NCBI RefSeq assembly: GCF_004193775.1
Contig: NC_041019.1
Location: forward strand, 1,247,501-1,311,500
Reading direction: 5' to 3'
Length of the DNA stretch: 64,000 nt
Source of the DNA: Glycine soja
Taxonomy: Eukaryota; Streptophyta; Magnoliopsida; Fabales; Fabaceae
Position numbers and translations under genes: made by a program. Numbering within the stretch: position 1 is the first letter of the stretch; each line of letters begins with the position of its first letter. The notes beneath the pieces were generated by a model. That model worked only from the letters and a program-made list of their open reading frames with translations, had not been told where the DNA came from and made no database searches. Shown one piece after another: positions 31,255-42,861 of the stretch.

Positions 31255-34200
31255 TCAGAATCGGCAGATCCCGGGTGCTTCTGTTTTGCTCATTGCAAGT
31301 ACTTCTTCATATTTTGAAGCATGTACAAAGCCCCATAACTGCATGAATGACACAAATCAATTAACTTGTTCTAAGTCATATACAAAGCATATTTCACAAG
31401 TAGCAGGACAAACAAAGGTGGGAGAGGTGTGCAAAGAGAGGGAGGGAGAGAAACTTTGTGTGCACCTCTACTTCCTTCACTTCAAAGTCTTGAGAATTTG
31501 CAAGGCAAGGATTCCCATACGTTTCCGAGACTGAACTTGAACCATTCAATCTTCAAGTAGATGTCACAAATTCAGAAGGGGTTAAAAAACAAAAACAAAA
31601 CTCAAGCTGAAGATATTATTGATGGAAGGAAGCCTATAAATATAAGCAGTAAATCATATAAGAACACATAATTATTATGAGAAATAAGAATGATAAATAT
31701 AGATCATTAGATCAATAATCAAGATTAAAAGATAAATAAAAATGATTCCTTTCAAGAGTTCATATGACTACTAACTTTTAATCTTGATCATTTATATATA
31801 GTTATGGTATAGATTCATAATTCTAACATTCTTAAAACGAAAAAAAAAATATCATCATGAAAGTAGAGCATCCTTACAGATCACCATCCAAATAAAGCGC
31901 AAAATGACCTCCTCCACCAATTGCTATGTAGTCAGTGTTGCACAGTGTGAAAAAGCGGTTTACTCCTGCAAATATTGTGGTTAAGCAAGTCAAGGAAAGC
32001 AGCATCTGGAATTCCACACCAAGCCAGATATATTCACTCTATGTAATTGTGTGTTGATCAAATCCTAAGATGGGAGTCACATTATATTCGTGTAACTTTA
32101 ACTGTATAGACTGCTGCTCTAGTATCACTTTTCTTTTGCATTTCAAAACTCACGTAAAGCCTCATGCTGGTGCTAAATCCCACACAAACAGAATTACTCC
32201 ATTGTAACATTTTCTTCGTTCAATTTCTAATATTCTACTAGGGCAACTGTTAAACATGCCAGAAAATTCATCATTTTTAAATGATTCGTAGATAATCAGA
32301 TGAATAGGAAAGTATCATGGAATTAAAATCGAATCTCATTGGCAAGTTGATCACTTAATGTAGCAGACAAAATTTCGGTGTATCTAAAGAAGAACAAAAT
32401 CAAGCATTCCTTAGGAGATTGATTCTATATGGTTAAAAGATGACATTCCATTCACTAGATCATGTGATCTCATGATTATCCAGAAATTTAACCTTTTAAT
32501 TTAAAAAATAAAATAAGGGGTGGGGGTCTGGGTGGTATATATAGCCAGATTCTGCTACAAAAATAGTATTATACTTCATAAGCTAGTTTCGGCATGTTTT
32601 TCAAAATGTGCACCGAACCAAAGGGAAATCTTATGTTATTAACCTGTTATCACCATTCATCACAATAAATCAACTTCAAACAAATTCTCTTCACATTCCC
32701 TACAGATAGAAAAATCTAAAGAAGAACAAATAATCTCTGATTTTGATAGCTAGCAAAACTCAGTGTGATTATAACAGCAAAAGAAGAACAAAGTGCAACA
32801 TTTCAAACAGAAATAATAGATTAAATGTAGATACCTGTTGGACGATATATAACAGGCTGACCAGAGATATTTGTGAAAACAAATGTCTTGTTTGTTCCCT
32901 GTACAAAATCTATTGTCAACAACATAAAATAACAAGCAGCACAATTGCAGGAACAGTATCAGCCTATCAGATAATCCATGGGAACATAGGATAAATGACT
33001 TTTGGCATGACCTGGTATTTTTTCTTGCTGGATGATCTGAGAGGTGCTTCAACTAAGCTGCCAAATACTGCTCCTTTTTTATCACCAACAACCTAGAATG
33101 GAATATCTGGCAATGAGAACTAATCCAAGATTGGAAAAAGTAGTGGCTGTATAATTTCAATTTCAAGTTACAACTAGGAAAAAACAAGAGGGAGGCAATC
33201 CATAATATAGCATGGGAATTACCATGATGTGATTGTACAATTTGCCAGCTTAAACTTGTTTAACTAGTAAATAAACAAACTTGGGCAACATAGTGACACC
33301 ATAAAACCACTGCATGCTACTGTTAATTACAGTATCAAAATTATTTACATAATATTCAAGCACCATTTAGCATTTGACCTTCTTATTTTATTTTCCAATG
33401 TAGATCAGACATAGATAAATGCATGCTTAAAATTAATACCAGCTAAAGGATAATTAAGCTGTACTACCAGCAAACTCAATCCAGGCCAAAGCATGCTTCT
33501 CCGGTAAAGAGTGGAAAGTGATATACCATGCCTCCAAGTGCTGCAGAACATGTATAATAAGCTTATGATAATAATGATAAAATCATCCATCCATAGCAAG
33601 ACTAAGAACTTCAGAACAGAATGGACAGAATCTCGTGTCTGACAATGAACAATCATCCATAGAGATACCTGTACAACAACAGCCATTTCCTTCCGTGAAT
33701 AAGAGGTGGAAGAGAAACATAGAGAACGTTCCGTATACTATCTGAAAGGAGAACTGAAGGTTCAGAAATTTCTGGAAGATCAACCAAAGGCACAGTCACA
33801 GGTTCAATTCTCCTCATCTCAACACCACCAGAAACCTTAGAACCATGCCCATCATCCAATTTCATTTCAACATTATCCCTGCGATCCTGATGGTGAAATC
33901 CACCAATTCTGCGAATAGCCTTACCAATTGATTGCTTGCTTCTAGAAATCAAACTCTTCCTCCCACCATTTTCCTTCAGCGATGATGAGTCTGGTAAAGG
34001 GTTGTGATCAGGTGCAGCAGATTTATTATCATCACTCTGCACGCGTGAGTTTGCATTATCTCCAGTGTCAGAGGAAGACAATAAGGAATAGAGGAACGCA
34101 GTGAAGGATGAAGTATCAGGCCCATCAACTAAACCACGGTTACCCTCTTCATCATTTGTCTCTGATCCACCTACTTGTCCCTGAGACAACAGCAAAATTG

Positions 34201-34699
34201 CACGGAAAATATTAAACAGTCACCTAAAGTTTACTTTGAAGCCAAAATCTCTTAAAAAAAATAACTTCAAAAAAAGTAAAGAGAAAAGGTAAATCAAACA
34301 TATTAATATAAGTAGACATGAACCTGTAGTTATAAGGTTGGCTTGGTGGGAAAGGAGAAGGGAGAGGGGAAAAGATCGTAGGTTCGATTTAACCCGCTAA
34401 CAAAATACCAACAATTAACGATAAAAAAAAGGTAGACATTAACCTCGTACGAGCTAAGAATGAGGATTGAATTTGATAAATAAATTAATAAATATATTTT
34501 ATATACGTTAGGGAGACAAGATAACATGGATTAAGAATTAAGAATGAGAGAGAGAACTTACGGAAGGAGGTGTAGGTGTTGGTGTTGGTGGGTGTTGTTT
34601 GGAGGTTTTGGGATTGGAAGTGTCGGAATCGGAGATGGGGTTGAGAAGGACAGAAACAAGGTGGGTGGCTTTGTTGCGCAAAGATTGTCTTTTTCCCAT
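31255..34699 (-). CDS. TLDc-domain protein, 374 aa
   Basis: Eight exons on the minus strand: 34562-34699, 33669-34180, 33468-33540, 33012-33092, 32835-32898, 31878-31965, 31466-31550, 31255-31338; GT-AG borders and phases close at 374 residues. The start MGKRQSLRNKATHLVSVLLN was chosen over a later in-frame ATG because it lies in an exon that joins in phase. Residues 1 to about 190 are low-complexity, Ser/Pro/Asp-rich and probably disordered. The TLDc domain follows: SEPSVLLSDSIRNVLYVSLP, LLLYSTWRHGISLSTLYRRS, WPGLSLLVVGDKKGAVFG, TFVFTNISGQPVIYRPTG, YIAIGGGGHFALYLDGDL, NPCLANSQDFEVKEVELWGF, ending PGICRF. TLDc proteins are linked to protection from oxidative stress and to V-ATPase regulation in animals and yeast (family knowledge); a role for the plant branch is not established. 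The Arabidopsis counterpart appears to be At4g39870. Confidence 0.93.
34326..34431 (+). mobile_element. tRNA-derived SINE, family B, in TLDc intron 1
   Basis: Body begins TTATAAGGTTGGCTTGGTGG, continues with a purine-rich run, then a B-box-like GTAGGTTCGATTTAACC, then GCTAACAAAATACCAAC and a short A run. Target-site duplications are GTAGACATGAACCT at 34312-34325 and GTAGACATTAACCT at 34432-34445 (13 of 14 match). It resembles the copy at 16215-16348 in both tRNA-like boxes and in the purine-rich middle. It lies in the intron between exons 1 and 2, in the opposite direction to the gene. Confidence 0.8.
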
Positions 34700-34970
34700 T
34701 TCTACTTATGGAACTCCAAACCTGCTGCTAACTTCAGAAACATGGGATTTTTTTGTCCTTGTTTCTATGGCACATTTGAGGACAAGATAACTTCAGTGTT
34801 GGTGTTCTTTGTTGATGTGTCGCAGCTTTCAGATTCCTGAGCACCCAACCTTGCAGATGCAGATGCTGACCCTGAACGCCATACAGCTTGACTTGGTGAT
34901 CACGCCGCCATCACTAATCAATTGTTTTCTATTAAATAATTAGATTGTTTGAAAACACTAATAACGTGTG

Positions 34971-35043
34971 GACTCCATGGCCCAATGGATAAGGCGCTGG
35001 TCTACGGAACCAGAGATTCTGGGTTCGATCCCCAGTGGAGTCG
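34971..35043 (+). tRNA. tRNA-Arg (anticodon ACG)
   Basis: Folds as a full cloverleaf of 73 bases: acceptor stem GACTCCA with TGGAGTC, discriminator G at 35043, D arm with AATGGATAAGG, anticodon stem CTGGT with ACCAG around the loop CTACGGA (anticodon ACG), and T arm with GGTTCGATCCC. There is no intron. A TTTT terminator follows at 35044-35047. The ACG anticodon would be edited to ICG and read CGU, CGC and CGA codons. It lies 272 bases upstream of the TLDc start on the other strand. Confidence 0.96.
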
Positions 35044-35047
35044 TTTT
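35044..35047 (+). terminator. RNA polymerase III terminator
   Basis: TTTT run directly after the tRNA-Arg 3' end, the usual stop signal for polymerase III. Confidence 0.8.
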
Positions 35048-36289
35048 CTGTTAATGTTTTAATAATTTTTGCTATTTTTACGGGTTTTTACCTTTCATTA
35101 TATTTAATTTAAGAGTCTTTCGATAGAATGAAATGAAATTTTAAATTTAAATAGATGTAAGGGTTTACTTTAATACTACTTTTTTAAATGCTTAATTAAT
35201 TGTACTTGTTACTCTCAATTTTTTATTCTTTTTGTCAAATTTTATCTCAACAAATTAATTTGAGATGTTTTACTTGTAATTTTTAGAAAATTTACAGATT
35301 TTATCTTGTTATTTTGTCATTGATAAACATAAAAGTTAAAGATAAAATTTGTAAAAAAAAAGAGTTGAGTGTAAAATTTGTAAAAAAAAAAATGAAAATA
35401 CAAAGTATAATTATGTTACGGGTAAAATAATATAAGATTAATTTTATAAATTTGTTAAAAGTAAGGAGTATAAGAAGCTAAATTAATTTATTAAAGATAA
35501 AACTTGTCAAAAAAAATAAAAAGTAAGTTGAAGGTTAAAAATATCATTAACCTTTAAATTATTAATTGTTCCAAATATAAAAAAAAGTCAAAGTTAATTT
35601 GTTTAAGCATCATGTAGATTTACTTTTGTACCCCTTTTCTTTTTAACTATATACAACCTGAATTTTGTCAATATTTTTGATTTTTTTTCATAAAGATATC
35701 AGTGTACGCCACTAAAAGAAATATAAACTCAAAAGAAATTGTCCTTTGCAGCACATTGCTTGCACTAATAGACTTGAAGTGCCCCTTCGTAATCAGATCA
35801 CATAATCGCCTAATCCCACCCTTCTTAACTACTCAACAAAACATGACACAATTGTAGTTTTCGTAACATTTTTAGCAGCGGTACGAATAGGGATAAATGA
35901 ACACAAAATCCTCGTCCAAGAGGGGCCGATTTCATGTTTCATCATTCAAATGTAAAGTAAGATTATGCCACGTTCATTGAAAGTTGAAACCTACAATGCT
36001 GATAATCGAACACACTGACCCTTCTACTGAAAAACATGGAAGTTCAGACGAATTTATAGAATGCCTAAGTCAAAGGGGGATAAGTTAAAGAAGAATGCTA
36101 ACAACACATTTTTCAATACATTTTTTTATCTGCTTTCTTTCATTGACTGAAATTCATGTGAGTTTCACTTGTTTGTGGATGAGACTCACATTTTTAGTAA
36201 GACTCACGCGAATTTCTATCAATAGAAAGTATGTCAGAAAAAATATATTAGAGAATATATTGCTAGTATTTTTGTAAGTTAAAATTAAC
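35048..36289. other. AT-rich intergenic region between tRNA-Arg and HN1
   Basis: Many A and T runs, no reading frame and no recognisable transposon. The last part is the 3' flank of the HN1-like gene. Confidence 0.5.
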
Positions 36290-38912
36290 TTAAACCAAGG
36301 CAATGCTGCTCTCTCCACCAGGGGGTTTCCGGGCACCTCGCACAGGGTCTTTGATTTCTGCCTTTCCATCAGCAAATATGTCACTGCCAGTCATTTCTCT
36401 GAGCTTAGCCCTGCTCAGAGGCTTCTCTGCTGAGCCTGGAGGAACATCTCCTTGGAAAATATTATTGCCTGTCAGCTCCGCAAACTTCTGGTTATGTATC
36501 TTCTTTGCCGTCTTCTCAACTGGTGCTTCACCAAATAAGATATTACTTTGGCCACCTGCAGGCTACAAATATAAGAAAAGCAAGGTTAAAATGAAAGCCG
36601 AGATCAAAAAGGACATGAACTAAGTTGAAAAACATAAAAAGGAACGAACGGGAATCTTGTTTTACAAAAGATTTTGCCATTATTGACTTTATTGTAAAAG
36701 CAAAAACAAAAACTTATTTCGGGAAACAAATTTTAAAAAGAATAATACTATTATGGAAACTTTAAAGACAATGAGACAAACTGCTGGCCTTTTTCAATCA
36801 TGCATGTGCGGTTTAGCATCAAATCAGGCTTATATTTCGGAAAAGAAAAAAAATTATGGAATAAAATTTTAATAAATCCATCCAAATAATTGGGTATTCC
36901 TCAAGAGATGCAATTGTATTATGATTATCTTTTAGTACATCCTTTGAGTTATATCTTAAATAAAATTCTTGCCAAAATAAAAGGTCAGAACTGATCTACT
37001 TCTGAATTTTGCATTACATGAAAGTACAAGTTAATCATTGGTGAACCCTCAAAGGTCAAAATTCATCACCATGAAGAACCATGTAGATATTACAGTCCCA
37101 CAATTAGCACAGAAGCTTAGTTCAGTCCACATTGATAACCATTTTATAAGAAGGGATTATACAGTAACAAACAATTCTTTAGCCAATCATATATATGACG
37201 ATTATTTCATGCCTGGAAGATACTTACATTTGAAACTTTCACTGATGTTCGCAGATTTCTAGGAAGAGGCTCTCCCATGTCTTTACTTTCCTTTGATTCC
37301 AAAGTGCGTGCAGCCGCAACTGAACGGGGCAGGATTTCAGGAGGAGGGCCAAATATGTCATTTCCACTGAGCTCCTTGGTCTTGGCATTTGATATTTGCT
37401 TCTTACTCTTTGTGTCCGAATCACTTTGCATAGTTCCACTCAGTTCACGCTGCTTTGCTACCTCAGGTATTGAGGTAGGCTTTTTAGGAGAAATGCTTTC
37501 GTCGGTGCTGAATGATATCTGACTAATTCCATTCATCGCTTGCTGAGATGCAATGCAACCACAGGGAGGAAAACAAATCATAACAAGAACATCGTTGTTA
37601 GAATGGAGTTTGATTTTACCTTCATGAAATACTCATACAGTCACATACTGAAATACTTGCATAAAATTATCTGTTAGTATACCTGACACATGCGTATGCT
37701 TGTTCTGTTATTCAAATTTGCAGAATTGGCTTCTGATGCAGAATCTTCCCCATTGGCAGAAAATATACCACTTCCAGTCATTTCTTTCATTTTATACCCT
37801 GAGCATGGTTTGCTGAGAGTGAAAAATGGAAGGATATGTTCAACATTTTTTTATTTAAAAAAGTAAATTGGTATGAATGCAACATCTCCTAGCCCTAATT
37901 AATCATAAAATAAAGAGTAGGTCCTGAAGAAATACACACTGCAGCACATGTATATGAAAACCACTTTCTATTAAGGTCCTGTTTGAATAAACTTCTCTAT
38001 ATACACTCATAGGAGAAGAAATAACAAGGTAAAATGAACTAAACTTTTCATATAAGCTAAAATCAACTTATATACTTAAATTTTTAAAGAAACTCTTTCA
38101 TGTAACTTCTCTGAAAGATAAGCTGCATAAGTTGATTTTAGTTTATAAGAAAAGTTGAGTACATTTTAACTTCTTTTTTTTTGTTAAGCTCACCTTTTGT
38201 TTTCTTTATATGTGCTTAAGAAGAAAATTATCCAAACAAAGCCTAATTAAAGGTTAATTAACGCACCAAATCACGCATAAACATAGGCTAACAACAAAAA
38301 AGTGGAACCACTAATAAGATTACCACAATCAATTAATCAGGCTTAAGGTACGAAAGAAGCATTCCATTTCAAGCTCAAGCACAAATTAAAAATAACTAAA
38401 TAAATTAAAACGAGCTAGATACTGAACATCACATTTCTCTCAAGCAAATAAGCATCACCTCTCAGAAGACGCCGAAGAAACTAACGAGTTTACCGAAATT
38501 ACAAATTAAAAAAAAAAAAAAACAGATCGATGGAAGAAAAGAAACAAGTTAAATCAGATCGAAGAAATCGAGAAAAGAAAAGCACTAGTAGATCTGATCT
38601 GAGTTGTGAATCTAACAGAGAGTAAGTAAGAAATGAATGTTGTATCGTACCTCTTGGCTAGCGTCTGAGCTTCTTCGTCGGTGAGCTGGCCGCCATGGAG
38701 AACCTTGCTGATTCTATCGGAAGGCTGCGATGTGAATGCAGTGTGAGTTAAAAGAGAGAAATGAATGAAAGAGTGTTTGTTTCAATGCTAACCTGGCCAG
38801 AGCGGGTGGCGGAGGCGACGGTGGCGGCGGATTCTGGCGGAGGAGTTTCCGACCAAGTGAGGAGATCGGAGGTGTTGGTGTGTGGCTTTCTCACTGGCGT
38901 GCCTCTCTGCAT
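36290..38912 (-). CDS. HN1/Jupiter-like microtubule-associated protein, 303 aa
   Basis: Plant relative of animal HN1 (JPT) and fly Jupiter, small disordered proteins tied to microtubules in animals; the plant role is not known to me. Five exons on the minus strand: 38793-38912, 38651-38724, 37683-37812, 37228-37542, 36290-36562; GT-AG borders and phases close at 303 residues. It starts MQRGTPVRKPHTNTSDLLTW and continues with SKVLHGGQLTDEEAQTLAK. A short motif recurs four times: KEMTGSGIF, KELSGNDIF, AELTGNNIF and REMTGSDIF. The rest is Ser/Lys/Pro-rich and probably disordered. It ends with a GARKPPGG-like stretch. Arabidopsis At4g39860 is the likely counterpart (from memory). Intron 2 carries a MITE at 37975-38243. 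Confidence 0.92.
37975..38243. mobile_element. MITE in HN1 intron 2
   Basis: About 269 bases with ends GGTCCTGTTTGAATAAACTT and, inverted, GGCTTTGTTTGGATAATTTT. Inside, ATAAGCTAAAATCAACTTAT is followed by its near-inverse ATAAGTTGATTTTAGTTTAT, so the whole can fold back. The flanks (CTATTAAG and TAATTAAAG) suggest a worn 8-bp duplication, which would fit hAT-like elements. A half-copy lies at 61865-61977. Confidence 0.65.
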
Positions 38913-39004
38913 TCTGAATGTGAATGTCAAAGTGAGTGAATGAGTGGGAGATAGTATTTGAATTGAATTGAAAATGTGTTTAAATAATCTAAAGATTTGA
39001 AAAA
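38913..39004. promoter_or_regulatory. HN1 5' leader/promoter
   Basis: Immediately upstream of the HN1 start on the minus strand, before the duplicated block begins. No single control element is clear. Confidence 0.35.
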
Positions 39005-40195
39005 GGTTTTGGAGTGAGTTTGGACACTACTGTGAAACTCGCTCCTTCGTCGTTATGCTTGAGCTTCACTCATCATGTCCTTTGATGGCCAATGCAATTT
39101 ATTAGAACGTGTTATCTCACTCTCTTACTATTCAAACAAAAGGAACTTAACAATTTTAATACTAATATCTTCAGTTGAGATTTGTGATTCAAATTAACCA
39201 ATTAAAGTTGTCAACGAATGGAAACCCAACACCCTAAGCATTTTTTCATCTTTGTGACACTTGTATAAAGGAGGTGTATTTTTTGTCTTCTTATTCTCTA
39301 GTTCAAGAATTATTTTTTTATAATATTTGAACGATTTAATTTTAATTTTAATATATTAATTATTTATGTCTAATTAATGGTTCACATACTAGGATATGTA
39401 CGTGAATTTATTTTGAATGAAATTAATTATAAAAATAAATATAATTAAAATTTATTTTGAAGTGAGATAGGTTATGTTTGATGCTTTTATTTTAAAATAA
39501 GATATCAGTAGAATTTAGTATATTTTTTATACTCAAGGTAAAATTTATTTAAAATTATTTTCTCATAATTAGTTTTAGATCTAATTTTCCTTTCAAAAAC
39601 AAAAATTAGATCTAATTTTTAAATATGTGGACATCTATTTAAAATCACGTTAATCAATATTTTAACATAATTTTGAATTATCCAACGGGAATCTAAAATA
39701 CAGGTGAGTGTTCCTAAAAATTTGTTTCGTTACGATGTTCTATAACAGCAAGGCCAATCTCATTTTTCTGGGTTCAAAATCTTAATGTCGTGTTCACTTC
39801 AAAATATAAATAAATGTAAAAGTTCAAGTTTGGTAACGTAAGCCAAGTTTCATTTAAATATTGTTCTGAGGGTTATGGTTCATATGATAGGAAAGGTTCT
39901 AAAAGTGGATGAATCATGCATACATATAGAGAAGCTACATGTCATCCACTTTTAATAATGATACTTGATCGCATCAACAATAAGTGGTACTATCAGTAGC
40001 TGTTTAATTACTTCTTACGATGATAGAGCTTGATACATGTCATTTTATCTTTCCATATTGCAGAAAGTTTACCTACCAATATATATTATATAGTAGCTAA
40101 CGATAATTCTGAGTATTCTTAATTTTCTCTTTCTGACAATAAAAAATATAATTATGTTCACTTCATTTTCAATATGTTTTCTTTCATCTCAAATA

Positions 40196-40234
40196 TATAT
40201 ATATATATATATATATTTGTGTGTGTGTGTGTTG
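40196..40234. repeat. (AT)n-(GT)n microsatellite
   Basis: Alternating AT run followed by a GT run inside copy A of the duplicated block. Confidence 0.9.
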
Positions 40235-41499
40235 GCTTGTGATTCTCCTTCAACCAATGAGGAGATTGTCTAAAGGTCCTAATCACCTAAAAAAACGTTT
40301 ATAGCATTTTTTTTAATTTTAAAGTGATAAATTTTAATTTGTTGTGATACATTTTTGAGTTTTTTTTAATTTTACTTTAAAATAAAATTTATTATCAAAA
40401 TAATAATAATAATAATCAATTATAGATTTTATATTAGTTGCATTTTCGTAAAACCAATTATCCAAAGAAAAATCTTCAATTAGCTATCTATTATTCTTAC
40501 TATCTTATCTCTCTATTGCCTTAATGATTTTTAATTATTTAAATCACCAAAACTAATAATTTTAGATGAAGACAAATTAAAAATACTATATTAATTAATC
40601 TTAAAAAAATAAGTTTTACTAAATATTCTGGCATCTATAGTTTTACTTTGTTTTTAAAATCAAGGTATTAAAATAAATACTAACAAAAAGAAGTAATACC
40701 TATTAAAAAAATACTATATCAAAAGGTTAAATTAAGGGGCGGAACTACATTAATTAGTTCTAAGGATGGTCATACACCCTCCAAATTTTTAAATTTTCTT
40801 TATTTTATATGATTTTTTCTATATATAAGACAAAAGTTTTATCTACATTTATAAGTTAGTATGAAAGAGCTTTATTAAAATCCATTCAATCTTACAATCT
40901 ACTTTAATTAATCTCCCACTATATATATAGTGTGTCTTGAAAAAAAATTCTAATTGTATTGATATCAGTCCAATCAAAATTACTCTTTTAAATTAAGTAA
41001 ATATACTCTAATCTTGAAATTAAATTTGTGTGTAAATGTGTATAAAATTCTAAAGTTTGGTTTTTTTTTTCAACCCTACATATAAAATTATCATACACAT
41101 AAGACTATTCGTATTAAATTATTATCAAAATTTTGAATTTAGAAAGTGATAATTTTCAACATATAAAGATTTACAATAATAAAAGATAGATAAAATATTT
41201 GATGATGTTTTATGCATTTGTTCACTTCTACTAAAATAATATAATCCTATTAGGTAGAACGGGTAGATTCTTTTTCATATGCATGCATTATTATATAATT
41301 TTTTTTACTGTCTATTATTAATATTGTTTTTTTAGAGGATACTGTCTATTATTGTTGTGACCATTAAAATTTATTTCTATTTGATAATTAAAATAATCAT
41401 CGTGTATTAGTCCTTCTTGTCAAGTTTTCGCAATAACTTTTTTTTTTATTCTGTTTATCTCTGAAAAATCTTCAGCATACAGTACACATGACAAACACC

Positions 41500-42168
41500 C
41501 AAAACTCAAACCAAGTTCTGGGAACGCCAAACGTCTTCCATGGTACTTGTATTTTCATGGAGATTATTACTAGATAGACTACCTTTCTGCGAAAAACTCC
41601 ATAAAAGGCTTGTTCAGGTTCAAAATTTAGAAGTTTCTTGTTATTTTTGTTATATGAGAAAAGAAACCACTCAAGACTTATTTTTCACGTGCTATGAGAC
41701 TATTCAGATTTGGTACCGGATATTTAAATGGTTGGGTGTAGATATTGTACTCCCTCACCAGGAGATTAATTACTTATATATATGACCAATTTGGTTTGCT
41801 TATTCGTGGAAGGAAATGCCGCAGATGGAACCATTTGCCACATGTTGGTGCATATGAAAAATAAGGAATAGTATTACTTTTTGGAAAAGACTTTTTGATG
41901 GGGCAAAACTCTTGGAAGACATTAAGTTCACCTCATGGCAATGGTTCTTGTACAAGAACAAATCAGTGATTTTCTTCTCTTATGGTGCATTAACCCCTTG
42001 CTTTATTTGTATTTACATAGTTAGATGTTTCTACGAATTACTTTTTGGGATGTATGATGCCACACTACTTTGTATAGTGAACAAGCACTTTTTGATTGTA
42101 TATTTGAAGTTGTACCTCTTGTAGAGTCTTGCTCTCTATTATACCTTGCCTTAAAAAAAAAAAAAAAA
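41500..42168 (+). pseudogene. LINE 3' fragment with zf-RVT domain remnant
   Basis: The frame at 41540-41785 reads FSWRLLLDRLPFCEKLHKRL and, after a gap, CYFCYMRKETTQDLFFTC, which is the reverse-transcriptase zinc-binding (zf-RVT) pattern of plant LINEs. Downstream, in shifted frames, RNSITFWKRLF and LLEDIKFTSWQWF match the usual tail of such proteins. The piece ends in a long A run (42153-42168), as expected for a LINE 3' end. Flanks CATGACAAACACC (41487-41499) and CACGGCAAATACC (42169-42181) agree at 10 of 13 positions and look like an aged target-site duplication. Stops and frame changes make it inactive. Confidence 0.8.
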
Positions 42169-42505
42169 CACGGCAAATACCAACAAGTTTTGCCCACATG
42201 GAGATGTAACATTAAATGCTGACACAGTTATACTAATATTGAAGAAAAAGATAAATATTAACTAATGTTCTAAAAATATTAATTAAGAAACTTAAAATAT
42301 AAATATTTTTTATCAAAAGGTAAAAAATTATACTGTTCATAATTTTTTTTTTACATTTTCTTATAATTTATACAATAAATATTTTATTTTTTTTAATTTT
42401 TTAACTAATATCCTAACTAAGCTAGTTAATCAAAGCTTAAAAGAAATACTACAATGAAAACACAAAAACCAACTCGAATCATATAATCCAAACATGTAGC
42501 TAACG

Positions 42506-42807
42506 TTGAGTAAGTTTTTGGACACCGTGAAACTCGCTCATTCGTTGCGTTTGACACATGTCCTTTAATGGGCAGAACATGCTATTCCACTCAATCTCAA
42601 TCTCTAATGAAGAAACAAAAGGGACTTAAGAATACATTTTAATTTTCAAAACAATCTCTCTCCTCCTCTAACAAAAAAGAAAAAGGAAAGAAAAGTTGTA
42701 CGTAGTAATATCTTCAGTTGAGGTTTGTAATTTATATTAACCAAATAAAGTTGGCAATGAATGGATACTCTAACACCCTAGGCATTTTATATAGGGTGTG
42801 TTTTCAA

Positions 42808-42861
<54 letters not shown>

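Larger units (their letters stand above)
39005..42505. repeat. Degenerate tandem duplication, copy A (with LINE insertion)
   Basis: Shares ordered blocks with copy B (42506-44395): AATATCTTCAGTTGAG at about 39164 and 42707; TTTGTTTCGTTACGATGTTC at 39721 and 43151; CAAAATATAAATAAAT at about 39800 and 43322; TAGAGCTTGATACATGTCAT at about 40023 and 43590; GGAGATGTAACATTAA at about 42200 against GGAGATTTAACATTAA at about 44202; and CAACTCGAATCATATAA near 42472 against CGATCGAATCATATAA near 44355. Copy A is longer because it holds the LINE at 41500-42168 and other AT-rich additions. No gene is seen in it apart from LINE debris. Confidence 0.75.

Noticed and set aside
34544..34840. 98-codon frame on the plus strand
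   Set aside because: Antisense to TLDc exon 1, whose start and splice phase fit the gene.
41912..42124. 70-codon frame
   Set aside because: Part of the decayed LINE tail, not a separate gene.
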